NCBI GenBank assembly: GCA_012932865.1
Contig: SAXG01000011.1
Span: 682,001 to 746,000, forward strand
Origin: Amylostereum areolatum
Taxonomy: Eukaryota > Basidiomycota > Agaricomycetes > Russulales > Stereaceae
Direction: 5' to 3'
Length of the DNA: 64,000 nucleotides
The position numbers were made by a program, and so were the translations under genes. This document shows, one piece after another, positions 45,435 to 56,998 of this stretch. The notes beneath the pieces were generated by a model. The model saw only the letters and a program-made list of their open reading frames with translations. It searched no databases and was not told the origin of the DNA. The number at the start of each line of letters is the position of its first letter. The stretch's first letter is position 1.

Positions 45435-45988
45435 TCCGCGAGCTTGGTGGGGAACGGGTACGACCGGGCCACCTGCTTGCCGAGGTCACGCTGAAGTCCC
45501 TTCTTGAAAAAGTGGATTAGCGCTTCGTCGTCGTACGCTGACATGGTTGCCAGCATCTCAAACTCGGTGATAAAGTCAGTGACGTCCCGGGTGGTCATTG
45601 CGAGCTCGTTGATCTTACGCTGAGCCTCTATCTTCGGGTCGACGGGCACGAAGTCTTTGCCAAACCTCTCGAAGAGCTCTTTGTAGGAGCTATAGTGGAG
45701 TGTTGGGGGCGTGGGGTCGAGGGTGTCGGCGTCTTCCTTCTCGTCTTCGTCAGCGAAGAGTTCCATGCGGTGATGCGTGGCCCAGGCTTTCGCCGTGTCG
45801 TCCTCCATCAGGCTGAGGAGGAGCATCATCTTGGCGTCATCTGTGGCATAAACATCCTTGTTAACGCGCAGGAACATGCGGAGCTCGAGGGAGAACCGGA
45901 GGGTGTCACATCTATTGCCTTTGAATGGCTTTGGCTTGGGGCCGATCTCCCGCTTGGAGACGGCAGGTTTGGATTCGGCGTCGGACAT
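44963..45988 (-). CDS. Gypsy-1 gag with zinc knuckle
   Basis: The 341-codon frame from MSDAESK contains a capsid-like helical region (RFSLELRMFLRVNKDVY, KAWATHHRMEL, FKKGLQRDLGKQVA) and a CCHC knuckle (CFMCRQAGHVSRDC). It ends in GATTTTTGA, where the pol frame is entered by a -1 shift on the T run. The same frame stays open upstream without an ATG to a TAG at 46580-46582, and beyond that to the LTR, so an N-terminal extension may exist. Confidence 0.85.
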   Translation of the reverse strand: MSDAESKPAVSKREIGPKPKPFKGNRCDTLRFSLELRMFLRVNKDVYATDDAKMMLLLSLMEDDTAKAWATHHRMELFADEDEKEDADTLDPTPPTLHYSSYKELFERFGKDFVPVDPKIEAQRKINELAMTTRDVTDFITEFEMLATMSAYDDEALIHFFKKGLQRDLGKQVARSYPFPTKLAEWKERARRINHQWLEENPERKSSQSKGAVALTSNGSTNDSSSRRVGAFTNTSTRPAKLTDDERAKMMREGKCFMCRQAGHVSRDCPNRDSSARRVGAVETGSKAPPLPTNTAPSTAKAAPDPSKTIAAITRQLKDLDAEGKEQAVALLKDILESQDF

Positions 45989-47196
45989 CTTGTCGAAGGG
46001 GAGGGGGACGGTGAGGGATTGGGCAAGTTCTTGATCAAGGCGGCGTAGGGTTTCTCGTCGGCGTTCTTCTGCTTCTTCAACTTCGTCCTCAACTTGTTTT
46101 GCGACAAGGAAGTCGGCGGGGGTGAGGAATTGCTGGTTATGATGCCACGACCAGTGATCTTGGACGGGACTGAACGAAGTGGGCTGCCACTCAACTACTG
46201 ATCGTCCTGGGGTTCCGTTCTTGTTCCGTCTATAGGCATACCACTTCCCAGTTGTGTCGTTGTGGTTGATCCCTTCTGGGACTTCGATTACAGTACGTCG
46301 ACGGGGTGGGGGCGAGTTGGTCGGAGGGGGGTTCAGGAAGCGCTGTAGAACGTCCGCAGCGGTGGCAAAATCCGATTCTTCGACGTAGGGTTGTTCGTCG
46401 CGGTCGTCGAAGTACCAGTCTCGACGTTGCCGGTTTGGTTCGTCGTGCAGCCAACGTACGGATTCCTTAGTCTGCTGCGAGGTGAGGATATAGTATTCTT
46501 CGGGACAGTAGTCTCGAAAGACGCCTGGGGGAAGGTTCGGGGTGGGGGGACGAGGGGCTGTGGAGGACGTGATGATGGTCTAGAAGAAGTCCGCCGCGAT
46601 GGGGCGACGGCCGAGGAGTTTCTGGGTGAGGTAGCCGGCTTTTACTGCCTGGCGGATCTTATGTTCGTGGTGGCGGCGACGAAGGGTCTTACCCTTGATG
46701 GTGGGACGGAGGACTGGTGGCGGGGTGGATTCGGGGGTCCGATGGTTAAACTGGGAGACGGAGGTGAAACTGGTTTGGAGGATCGGGTTGGGGGCGTCTT
46801 GGATGAGATATGTGTGGTAGGTGGGGGCGTGGAGGGTGAATTCAAGACGTTCGAGATCTACATTGATGCACGTAGTGATCCGGACGTATAGGGCGAGGAC
46901 GACAGTACCGTGATCCTTGTGCCACCTCCACTCGAAGATGCGGAAGTTGAGGCCGTGCGCGGTCCAGGGATCTTTCTTGCAGAGGTTCTGTACGGGGACG
47001 AGGCAGTTGACGGTGACGGCGTCGGACCAAGGGTAGGGGAGTGGTGCGTCGTCGCGGGGGGTGATCGGCTTTCCGTTGAACGGGAGGAAGACCGGTGCGT
47101 TCGGGAGGTCCGTGGTGGGAGTTTTTAATGTCGTAGAGACGGCAGAGGTAGATGGAGAGAGGGGTGCGAGGTAGGCGTAGGGGTAGACTGTCCAGG
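45989..47196 (-). pseudogene. Gypsy-1 gag-upstream coding region without ATG
   Basis: In frame with gag, the minus strand is open from the 5' LTR to gag apart from one TAG (46580-46582). The translation is protein-like (LPNAPVFLPFNGKPITP, TAHGLNFRIFEWRWHK, EVPEGINHNDTTGKWYAYR). Gypsy-2 has a comparable region (DPWAWHNWKVALGVEEL). It is probably an N-terminal gag extension that has lost its start and gained a stop. Confidence 0.5.
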
Positions 47197-47616
47197 TGTC
47201 AGAAACACAGTTTATGAGACCGATGAACCGCCTAAGTCGCGACGATGGGAGGAGCGAGAAGAAAATAGATTCGAGAGTGCCGGGGTCTAGGGTAGTGCAA
47301 CGTGCGCTACAGTACCGTATGACGAGATGGACAGTCTAGGGAAAAGGGAAGAGAAACACTGTCCTTATATACAAGTGGGAGCGATGGTGCGATGCGATGC
47401 GATAGTGGTGCGAGCGGGGGGAACAATAGGAAAGGAGTCATGGGGTGGAGGACGAAGGTCCGGAGCAGTGATGTCATAGATAAGGATGCGGAACCCCGCT
47501 CGGAAGTCCGGGCAATGACGTCATTGAAGCATGTGATGCAAGGGAAAGTCATGTGCCGTGACACGTCGCGTGTACGAGGTCTGCAAACGAAGAGAGAAAT
47601 GGAGCGATCCATGACA
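47197..47616 (-). repeat. 5' LTR of Gypsy-1
   Basis: 420 bp, nearly identical to 40894-41313. The differences seen are CAACGTGCG for CAATGTGCG and CCATGACA for CCGTGACA. Confidence 0.93.
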
Positions 47617-48060
47617 CTTGACTGCTGGTGAGTACCGAGCCCATCGTCCATCATCTCATCTTCAAGCCACTCTTCAGACCTCGTATTTACGCCTCCCACG
47701 GAGGAAGGAAATATAGTGTCCATTCACATACGATACCTGCTCAAAAGGCTTCAAAAAGGCTCCTACGTTGTGTCGTATTGCGTAGCTTTTATTTCTGCAT
47801 TCATTACAAGGTCTACAGGTCCTTCGCAGCCGAGGCCGCTACTGTTCCGGAATGGCTCCGACCTCCGTCGCATCGGTATCGTTTGCATTGCGCTTATCAC
47901 GCTCGTGGTGGGCGTCATCAGATCAATCAAACCTAACTCCAGTGACGTGCATACCACAACTGTCGAGACTCTACCGCCGTATGGGAGGCCATTGATGGAA
48001 TTTTTTCGATGTCAGAATCGGCATATGCACGGAGTGGAGTGTTTGCTCGCAGATCGTTGA

Positions 48061-48551
48061 TTATGAGTCGTGTGTTTTATATACATCAGTACTCCTGCAT
48101 GCTTAGCTAGCTCGAGCATGAGTATTGATGAGCGCGCAAGCCAATCATTCCGTGGTGAGAAACAAGACAGAAAACAGACATCAAGAGATAAAATTTGAAA
48201 ACTTAAAGAAGTGCGTATGCTCTGGAGTCTGCCTAAGGTACGACACGAAACTACTGAGGAAGCCTACGTGGAACCTCCACCGTTCAAGTATCCTACCCTG
48301 ACAGTGACGAGTGACAGCCAACATGCCCTGATATACCCCACTCCCAGCACGGCAGCGACCATAAGTATTGCCAGTCCGACAACGCTTCGGATGTCCTAAC
48401 GAGGGGCACCGTTAGCTCAAGCTTGACCACGAGGCCATGATGGGGTGAGACCTACGCCGAAAGCAAATGTACGCCGCAGGCGACGAGAAGTTGGAGCAGA
48501 TAGGGCTGGATCAAACATGAACGACCTGCCCTAACGATTTGAGGAAGAACA
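48061..48551. other. Intergenic region between convergent genes
   Basis: It holds the 3' ends of the coiled-coil membrane protein gene (+) and of the WD40 gene (-). No gene or repeat is seen. Confidence 0.5.
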
Positions 48552-49856
48552 CTAACATATATCACGCGCGGGCCAGACTTTCACACCATACTCGCTTGCC
48601 GCACCAATAAATATGACGTCGCCAGTGTCTGAACAGTGGGCCTGTAGATGTATAAGAGACCAAACACCACGAGGAAAGACATTACTTACCGCGAGCTGCA
48701 GAATGGCACCATTCACTGAGGCGCGACCGACAGTCTTTCAGCAAGATACTTCAAGTTGACAGGAACACGTTACTTACTATGATGTGGGACAGTTTGCAGG
48801 ACGTGACCATTTTTGGCATCGTACAGAGCAAAAGCGTCGGGACGATGAGGGGCACAGATAGTTTCGCCTACGTATACCACCGGTTGCACGGCCGCAGTTA
48901 GGGTGTGTTCGCAGGTGGCTTGTATCCCGGTGTCGATCTCATACACATCGTAAACCGAACGTTTCGCGACGACAGCGCAGTCCCCTTTGATCGAAAGCCT
49001 AAGCCCGTATCTGAACGTACTGAGATGTCAGTGATGTGGATTGTAACCTGGAGATCTACACCCACATCGCCGAGGTAATAGGTATCATATAGGTCACATT
49101 GCTCGAAACAGGATCCCATACTCTGGTGGGGAAGAAAAAGTATTACGACAGCAGATTCAAATACAGGCTCTAAAGGTCACTTACTGGATCCCGTGGTGCC
49201 TATAGCTCGCAACAATATTTCCACATTGGATACCAGGAGCGGAGGCATTGCGCCATTGCAGACCAGTCAGCACAACATCTGCGTGACGGTTTTCACCTGA
49301 CAGATTGGGAGGGCCAAGCGTGCACAGTTCCTCCCATTCATCTGTAACAGAGGTGCGATAGCACTGAAGCGCTCATGAAGCCTAAGGAAGGGAACTAACG
49401 AGCCGCCTGTCCAGGCCATACACGTATATCCGATCCGGTACCAGTAGTGAGGTAGGTGCCGCACGAGCTCACCGTAGCGTGTTGTATGGGGTGCATAAAT
49501 ACGCGGAAGTAAACAAATTGAACCCGTGTCTGAAAGTGAGACCCGGTCAGCGAAAAGCAATCCTTAAGTGCTACAGCTCGTACCGGCGTTATGGTCATGT
49601 TGATGATCAAGCCATCGTTGGTTGTGCACACAAACTTGTTCTGGACGTCCGGAAGCCATACCAGAGCTGTGACGGGGTGAGGTGTCCGTATGGAGCAGTG
49701 AAGAGATGCATCTGCGAAGGTTATGCACGCGACGTCTATCGTGCAGGCCGTGCTACCGACAGCTAGGTATTCTGCGAGAGGACTGAATGCCATGCACGTA
49801 ATTTCCCGATGGCCGGCCGCAGGTAAGAGGAATCCCTCCCGAAAAGTGAAAGGCAT
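48552..49856 (-). CDS. WD40-repeat protein
   Basis: The start is taken as the ATG at 49854-49856 (MPFTFREGFLLPAAGHREIT). WD40-type blades are visible: GHREITCMAFSPLAEYLAVG, HPVTALVWLPDVQNKFVCTT, ATVSSCGTYLTTGTGSDIRV followed by W, and the C-terminal IFIGAASEYGVKVWPARD. Several introns (e.g. GTAAGT at about 48688) split the 3' half, and the stop is at 48552-48554. It would be a beta-propeller scaffold; no partner domain identifies the complex. I did not resolve all middle exons. Confidence 0.65.
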
Positions 49857-50050
49857 CTCAGTGGTTTGGATCGAGAGGGCCGGGGTGGGTGGATGATGTT
49901 GGCGAGAGGTCAATTTGAGAGCACCGAACAAAGGAAGAAACTGAAAGGGACGAAAACAAAGGAATGTATCACGTGCATTCAGCTAAGCCTTGCCGCCATG
50001 TCTATTGATTCTCCTTCCTTCCAACCTGCAACCATCTTCTCCGATCCCAC

Positions 50051-51026
50051 ATGTCTGCACAGCGGTACTCGTCCAAGACCTATTTCAATGCGGCTCTTGA
50101 GCCATACTTATCGCCCGCAAAGATCACTCTCCCTGACCTACCCGCGCCCACCTCTAGAACGGGATCGCCTTTGAAACCGGAGGGTAGCTGCATACTAGTC
50201 GAAGCGCGCATGAAAGAGAACCCTGACCGCAGCGGTAGCCACCAAGTATTGGTAGACGTCGTACACCTCCATTTCCGCTGTTTTCGTTGACGATATTGGG
50301 CAGTCTCAAAGCAGCTCCATTATGCAAGCAGTACCTCTCAGCGCCCGCCATACATCCGCCAGGGACCTCGGTGACGAAGTCTTGTGCGTAGTTCTATGTG
50401 GGGCATTGTCCATGGACTGAATTCAGACCTATAGCCCATACTCTGAAAGTTCAGCATCCGCTGCTGATCGCCTCTCGTCAAACAGTAGCATAGCAGTGGG
50501 TGGCATACCAAGTGAGTGAATAAGAATGCTCACACTTGGGTCTGGTAGATCGAAACTCCCGTCGTCGTCGAAGTGGAACATTTTTCGCGCACTACCAAGC
50601 ACACCAAAATCCCGTACCAGTGCTTCAAAACCAAAGACGGTCCCAGCGTACCTTTAGTCACACCTCCTCTCTTAGAAGGTATTCAGCCGTTCGACATATT
50701 CATGCATCCCGTCTACGAGCCATCCTGCCCGGTCAATGTCTGCACCCGTGGTCGCGTGCGTCCCTACACCACGAATCGAAAACCTCAAGGTTCTTCCAGT
50801 GCTCCACTTTCTTTTCAATTGTGGGTTTGGTCCGAGGGAGATGGTGCCACGGAAAGCGGTGAAGGATGCAGCTGGATGCCGGTGAAGATGGGATATATTT
50901 GTCCTCGTGGAGCGTTGCAGGACCGGGTGCTAACAGTTACCGAGAGAGATGCACGTTCGCATCAGCCAGCTTGGGTAAAGGGGAAAACTGTTGAACGTCG
51001 CACTTACACCAATGCACGTAAGTAGA
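50051..51026 (+). CDS. Hypothetical protein
   Basis: It begins MSAQRYSSKTYFNAALEPYL with an open stretch to KPEGSCILVEARMKENPDRS. After introns it continues as EHFSRTTKHTKIPYQCFKTK, ...IFMHPVYEPSCPVNVCTRGRV, ...FQLWVWSEGDGATESGEGCS, ending RRTYTNARK at 51026. It is rich in Ser, Pro and basic residues, without a recognised domain or membrane segment. The middle exon structure (50230-50570) is unresolved. Confidence 0.45.
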
Positions 51027-52298
51027 ACTAGCCCAGCTGTATCCTGACCCTGGGTAGTGACGTAGGCTAGAGCGAAGACGAGTTTCATGAATGGAGGAAA
51101 ATTCTCTATCCGGCGCACAAAAGTGAAGTCGTTTAACAATATCAGGGAGGAGTTGAACGTGAAGTCGCAACACATGATGGTGACTTGTCGTCGAAGTGAG
51201 GGCTTTTACACTAGAATAAAAAGGTTCGCGACGTTCCGCAAACCCTCGCTCGCAAACCAACTCGCGAACCTCGTGAACTCATCGGTCGCGAACCTCACCG
51301 TGTCACTCCGTGTCACCCCGCGAACCAGTGTGACTGTGGCCAGGACTCGTTCGCGCGACACGTCAAGTCAGGTGATGCAGCAGGACGCGAACCTTGTCAC
51401 AGGAGCGTGACAGGTTCGCAAGAGACGGTTCACAAGATGGTTCGCAAGGGATGTGAAGGGGGTTCGCTGGGTGGTTCGCAAGATGGTTCGCAGAGACGGT
51501 TCGCAAGGGTTGTGAACCACTTTTCTCTATGGAAATTTTGGTCGAAGTAGAAAGAAACCGCTGGAGGACGCGGCGGGCGATTCACTTACAAATCCTCGCC
51601 GCGTCATTGCAAGGTCCTCGAGCGGAAACTCGCGGATTCAGCCGATCGGAGACCACGGAGTCAGCCGAGAACCCCCACCGAGGCTCGAGCGTACAGTTAC
51701 TGGGACGATGACACATCCTAGGAGACACTGGGGGCGAGTGGGACGCGGAGGTCGTGGTAGTAAGTACTCGCGAAGTTCATCTACGATCTACTCCATTCGC
51801 GATCTACGAAACCCTGGGGACGCTATGCCGGACTACTTATTCTGTCTCCGTCTTTTTATTGCTCCGCCGTTAAAGCGAAATGTGTGTGTGTGGTGTGGGG
51901 GGGTCACGTGTCAAACGCTTGGACCGAAGCTACTAGTACTTGCAGATAGATAGATGACGCGGCCGCGGGATAGTACAAATGTAATAAATAAATAAAACAC
52001 GTCAGACGAAGGACCTGCGGAGTTTGAATCGAGACTGCTCGCGTCGCGTGTCACTGTCAGTGTCGGCGGTGTCGCGCGCTGAGCCACTCGATCGAGTCGT
52101 GACCCCTCACCTGAGTCACCTTTCCCCTCTCTTCTTCCATCCTTCCACTACCATACATACCCTAGCCCTACGATCTCACTTAAAGTGCGTCGAACGAGGC
52201 CTTTATCCATTCGTTTCCCCTCTCATCAACCCCATTTGCCGTACGTTGCTGCCAGATAAATACCACCCTCATCATTTGGATTTCTCAGTTGCTCGGTC
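51027..52298. other. Intergenic region upstream of the RING gene
   Basis: It contains the GGTTCGC repeat cluster (separate entry), a GATA triplet run near 51945 and pyrimidine-rich sequence before 52299 typical of a fungal promoter. No gene is supported. Confidence 0.45.
51264..51504. repeat. Clustered GGTTCGC repeats in opposed orientation
   Basis: Four GCGAACC copies (51264, 51288, 51320, 51387) are followed by six GGTTCGC copies (51413, 51439, 51461, 51473, 51485, 51498), often within GGTTCGCAAG. The two halves could pair. It may be a degenerate repeat or a binding-site cluster in the RING gene's upstream region. Confidence 0.65.
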
Positions 52299-54405
52299 AT
52301 GGTCGACACAATCTCATCAAACATACTTGACGAGGAATACAAGGATGCCTTAGAGGTGCGTGATGGGCCATTCTAATGTTGCACAGTCCTAATGTCTCGA
52401 CGTAGATCCATCGAAAAAACGCGATCATAAATAATGGGTTACGATATCTTCGGCGGGCGCAGTTGAATGAGGAACTATTGGCTCTCAATCATACTCGGCT
52501 CGAATCCCTGCAACAATTCACTTCCACGGCCCAAGTTTGCTGCTCTGTAGCTTCCGCTCAGGCATCCCTTGAAGCTGCTTGTAATAGCCTCCGTTCCCTC
52601 CTGCTTAAACTACAGGACCTGCTGAGAAGAGAGGCCGCCGCCAACGGAAGCAATCTGCCCGCGCGGCAAGCGAGCATAAATGAGGTACAAAGGCGTCTAG
52701 AAAGCCGTGTGGTTGAGCTGCAAACAGCCGTACAGGTGAGTAGCATTCTTTTCTCTCGGGGTTTATACACCCTATACATGATATTAGCTGCGCACCGCAA
52801 CGGTGTTGGGGAGTACTCGGGAGAACTTCCCCGTAGTGCATAGCCTTGACCAGAAGATCAATCTTCTGGCGGAACAAGAGGCTCATCTGAAAGTAGAGAT
52901 CGCTGCTCTGCGAGAGTCGCACAAGAATCTCGATGATGCTTACCGCGCGTGCTCAACACCAATCTCGGTGGGTGTATTGCTGTCATTTTGGTTCCACAAG
53001 TAACCTTGATGATCTAGTCTATTCATAGTCGTGATACTCGGGAAAGAACGGCGCTGGAGACCGCTATCAATCGTATTCAAGGGGAAAGAGATGACCTTCA
53101 AGCTGCAATTCCACAGAAGCTCCAAAGCAGTCAAACTGAATTACACATGGTGACCGCACTCCAAAAGTCTGCTATGAAGTATCCTGTAAATCACCACTCT
53201 GCTGTCATATGCTCATGATTAACGGTGACATCTTTTCAGTGTTTCCCGACAGTTCCGGCTTTGCCTAACTTGCAACGTGATGCGATGGACGGCGCACAAG
53301 AATTATTTGACATGGCACAACTTTTGAGCATTTACATGGAACAAGAATCGGAGCTCTCAACTTACGACAGCCTTGAACTTCAAGAGACGAGGTTCAAGGC
53401 AACGGCCGTCATGCGGGACATTGAGGTATTGTTTCGACACTTTGACCTTTCGATTTGGGAGTCTAGCTTGGATCAAGCACACTCGAAGGGGGATGAGTTT
53501 GTTTCAGAAGCGCAGGATGCAGTTGTCAATCTTACGCATGAAGTATGTTCGCGTCTTCGGTGAGGGAACACACACCTGACTCATCTTGCAGATCCATGTC
53601 CTTCAACGAAGACATCTCAAAAATGTTGCTAATATAGACTCCCTGCGCGAGCAGATCAAGTTGTTGGAGAACGAACGATGGGCGGAGCAAAAACAGCACT
53701 TGGGTTTATTGGATGGTATCAATGCGGCGGTTTGTTGTCTTCTAGTCAATTAGGCTGTTGTCTTGTTATCTGACTAGGGAACATTGTTGCAGAACGACCT
53801 GCTTGAAGAGATAGATCGTTGCCATGGGGCTGTGTTTGAACAGGCACAGTTGTTTCGGGAGCGGGCTCTGCGTTACCTCGAAATTCAAGGTCAGGTTATG
53901 TCTTCGACCCTTAAAGCACAAGCAGTAAGTGCTACGCTAACAAATGTGCACTCGGTTGATTTTCCGGTCCGTTTCTAGTGGAATGAAATGCGAGAGCTAG
54001 TACTCGAAGATCAACGGAAAGAAGAAGCTGTCAAAGCTCAGTTAGAAGTGGAACTTACTCGTACAACCAACAAGCTTCCTCAGTCAACAACGTACGAGAT
54101 GACGGAATCCGATGCCATGGAGGATGTGAAGTTGCTGGAGGGTGCGAGGGTGTGTTACTCCCCATTCCATCATCGGCATATCAACTAATGACCCGCACAG
54201 AGTCTTTTCATGTGTACGATGTGCAAGATAAGAGAAAGGAATAGGTTTCTACCTTGTGGACATCGTAAGCATCGTATCCGACATGGTGCTGCCGACTGAT
54301 ATCTCTACAGTTTTTTGTGATGTTTGCCTAATGCAACGGTCGAAGTGCCCTAGGTGCGAGAAGGGGTTTAAACGTACTGATGTACGGCACCTATATCTCG
54401 ATTGA
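52299..54405 (+). CDS. Coiled-coil RING-finger protein (putative E3 ubiquitin ligase)
   Basis: Exon 1 is 52299-52355 (MVDTISSNILDEEYKDALE) and exon 2 starts at 52406 (IHRKNAIINNGLRYLRRAQL). Several coiled-coil exons follow (SINEVQRRLESRVVELQTAV; EQEAHLKVEIAALRESHKNL; SLREQIKLLENERWAEQKQH). The C terminus is a C3HC4 RING: CTMCKIRERNRFLPCGH joined across an intron to LFCDVCLMQRSKCPRCEKGF. The stop is at 54403-54405. The layout (long coiled coil, terminal RING) is like BRE1-type and other E3 ligases, but I cannot assign an orthologue. Zinc ligands are complete, so E2 binding is plausible. Confidence 0.78.
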
Positions 54406-55272
54406 GCACACTCTACCACAAAGCTGTATCTCACGGGCGTCTTCTCGCCGCGCTTGGGAACACGGTGTACTTGTTAATGTGCTGAGCAGCTGAGTCGTGT
54501 CCCATATGCACAGGCACTTCCTCGGCGTTGGTGGGCGTTACGTAGTGCGTCGATTCTATATGGATGTATGAGTGTATGATGGCTAAGTGTATGACGGCCT
54601 CTAAGAAATCGCTGTCTTGATTCTAGAGTACTGAGCATCGAGTTCATTGCTCGACTAAGCCCAAGCAAGGTGCCACGAGCGTACAGTATTTGTGCCCCGG
54701 TCATGAAACTATAGCTACTTAGGGACATGGAAAGTGTTTTTTGTTCATTCATACGCCGCCATTTTCAGATACCGAGAGGACCAACGTTCGGACAGTCACA
54801 CAGGAGATGAGAAGGCTCTCGTGATACGTTTCTAAAGTGGCTCTGCGCGTGCTCCGCGGTCGTGCACCTCATCGCTGACACTAAACTCTCTAGTGTGCCA
54901 TCCCCCTATTCGACGGGTTATTGCAGCGCCTGAAGACGAAGACAATGGCTGCCTCACGATCCTATTGCTGGGAACCGACACCCAGAACGCCAGCACAATC
55001 GACCCCTCTGTTCCGATCACCATCCCTGCTCCCTGTGCCCGAAGTTTCGCCGTCTCACCACTCGACAGGTCTGGCCACCTCTTCTGTGGATTTACATACC
55101 ATTGATGCTCGAACCCAGTACGTACGTCCAGGTAAGAAAGGTAATCAGGGGTATACTGAACATGACTAAACTAAACAGACGAGTAGCTTGGCACGTGCCC
55201 CTCATGCTTCACCGTCCTACTCGTACATCCCAGCTAACTCCACCTACTTACACCCACTGCTGCATTTAGTCT
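54406..55272. other. Intergenic region, no confident gene
   Basis: It lies between the 3' ends of the RING gene (+) and the SUN gene (-). A short + frame at 54893-55105 has no homology that I recognise. Confidence 0.4.
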
Positions 55273-56487
55273 CTACACGCTGTGCACCGGCCTACCACGA
55301 ATCTCAACATGACATAAAGAGGTAAAATTTGCTCCCCAGTTGTTGCGGATCTGAACCACGACGGAAGTCCAATCAAGGCCCCATTCAAGGGCAACGCCGT
55401 GGAAGGGAAAGCGTTGGAAGAGTGCGTCCGGCTTTGGGTCAAATTCGAATGTAGTTAGCGGCACGAGGGTCCCAATCTGGTCTGCGTCTGAGGTAGGTAA
55501 CGTAAGCTTTAGATGCTGGATGGCAGAATTATATGCCGGGGACGCTGGGGGTGGATGGAGACTGTTCTTTAAGCGTTGAATAACTGGGTGGAAAGGCTGG
55601 ATTTGCTTAATGTTGTCATTTCCATCCAGAAGTCCCCATATAACCACCGTGCGTGGAGCCTGGTCAAGAGGAATCGTGGGGGAATGTACGATTGTGACTT
55701 CGACGGGAAGGATAGGACAATCGAAGGAGATGCCAAGTGATCCGGATACAGTGGATAGTGACCAGCATAAACCATCGGGAGGAGCGGATTCGAGAACACT
55801 GTGTGGAGGCGCACTTTTGCTGGAGGATGTAGTCGTCCATTGAGGTATCACGATACCCCCGTATGCTCCAGATGCGAAATCTGGAGAATTGTACGGCGGT
55901 AATGACGGACTGAATGGCTTCGCGGAGACCGACAAGTCTCCCGGATGTGGTCCATAAAATGAATACGTGTGCTGCAGGACCACACCCACGGCGCTCAGCA
56001 GTTTCTGGGGCTGGCAGTGACGTATGTGTGAAACACTCGTCCATGGGATCAGCAACATTGCAACAATGCAGATTGCCTTGAACGTCCGAGGACCATTGGC
56101 ACAGCGAGAGGTGTCTCGAGCAGAATCAGGGACTTGTAGCGGGGTCGATACCTGAGGATGGTGTAAGCATATGAGCGAAAAGTGCGATCAAACGACAGGA
56201 AGCTTACATCTTGTGACGGTACACGTTCTACCTTAGGGACCTTTATAGGAGGCGAGAAGGTCGCCGTTGCTACGTGAGAAGATAAGTACACTACATATGG
56301 ACAGCAGCGGCATCCTACCAGACAGCTCTTCTGAGTTGAGGCGACGAAAGCGTGATGCAGGATAGAGTGGGCCCCCGGATTGCAGGTCATACCGACTGAG
56401 CTTTTTCGGCATACGCAGCACTCCATCTCCCAGAGGCGAGGAAGGATTAAAACACTTTTCGAAGATTTGGAATATGGTAGAGAACAT
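55273..56487 (-). CDS. SUN-domain membrane protein
   Basis: The first exon begins at 56487 (MFSTIFQIFEKCFNPSSPLG), the next reads ATFSPPIKVPKVERVPSQD, and after a GTAAGC intron the last exon runs to 55273. A single transmembrane segment (TFKAICIVAMLLIPWTSVS) precedes a C-terminal SUN fold: SGAYGGIVIPQ, CWSLSTVSGSLGISF, VEVTIVHSPTIP, APRTVVIWGLLDG and the terminal SVVVQIRNNWGANFTSLCHV. SUN proteins span the inner nuclear membrane or the ER and bind partners in the lumen. The N-terminal part is short compared with LINC-complex SUN proteins, so an ER or Slp1-like role is an alternative. Confidence 0.8.
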
Positions 56488-56998
56488 AGCTGCAGCCCAA
56501 GATCCGACTTAGGCGGTATTTATGGGGGTACAGCGCCTGCCCAATTCATGACACAAAGAGAAAGGGAAGCCAAGAAAATATTGCGTGCAGTTGTTAGGGA
56601 GGGACTAATCGTTTTTTTCTGACGCACAAAAGTGAAGACAATAAACGATGATGCAGCGCGTGCGGAAAAGTGCGCGGGATGTTGAGGTCGAAAGCACGTG
56701 CCTCAAGCGTGTCTAACGCACCTTTAATTTCATTGTCCCCAAGTTTGACCTCGTGAACAAACGGCTGAACAAACGGCCTCACGCTTCGTTAACAAAATCA
56801 CGCACTCGGTGTCAATCATCACATTGCTCCTTCCGCTGGTCTTTCTTTGTTCGATAATGGTATGTCGATCGTCTTCGTACCAAGAGTCAAAGCCTAAACT
56901 CGGACCTACTTAAGGTAAAGGACATCTATTGCATGTAAGATACCCACTCCTTCCCCCGTCTCAGAACGACTCTTATCATTCATAACATAGGAGCCCGC
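56488..56998. other. Intergenic region, divergent promoters
   Basis: It lies upstream of the SUN gene (-) and of the interrupted frame at 56999 (+). Nothing else is seen. Confidence 0.4.

Larger units (their letters stand above)
40894..47616 (-). mobile_element. Ty3/gypsy chromovirus element, young, RNase H deleted (Gypsy-1)
   Basis: LTRs of 420 bp (40894-41313, 47197-47616) differ at only about two positions that I found. A perfect 5-bp duplication CTTGA flanks it (40889-40893, 47617-47621). A purine tract (AAAGGGGGGTAA on the minus strand) abuts the downstream LTR. The gene order gag, protease, RT, integrase, chromodomain is that of chromoviruses, all on the minus strand. The RNase H domain is absent and the frame changes at that joint. 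Confidence 0.92.
39729..48060 (+). pseudogene. Coiled-coil membrane protein gene, interrupted by a gypsy element
   Basis: The 5' part: 39729-39818 (MADDVFPYRRRNTPSDGIP), 39875-39940, 40016-40270 (long heptad coiled coil, e.g. EDVTKGQDVVDKLTQENEKL), then an exon from about 40420 and one from about 40590 that runs to 40893 (HKRPHTDRDLGGRALAAEL, RPAIGSWFGLLRRRPS). The gypsy element occupies 40894-47616. The frame resumes at 47622 (LTA, then an intron to about 47671) and stays open to 48060 with two hydrophobic segments (YVVSYCVAFISAFI; IGIVCIALITLVVGVI). With the element and one TSD removed, the phases around the break agree. One middle splice junction (40271-40420) is ambiguous. I do not recognise the family. 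The insertion is in an exon, so this allele should be null. Confidence 0.65.

Noticed and set aside
47307..47723. Long minus-strand frame across the Gypsy-1 5' LTR
   Set aside because: The same frame occurs in the other LTR; it is a shadow of LTR sequence, not a gene.
48405..48470. tRNA-like GTTAGCTCAAGC stretch
   Set aside because: It lacks an anticodon stem and T-arm at the right distances.
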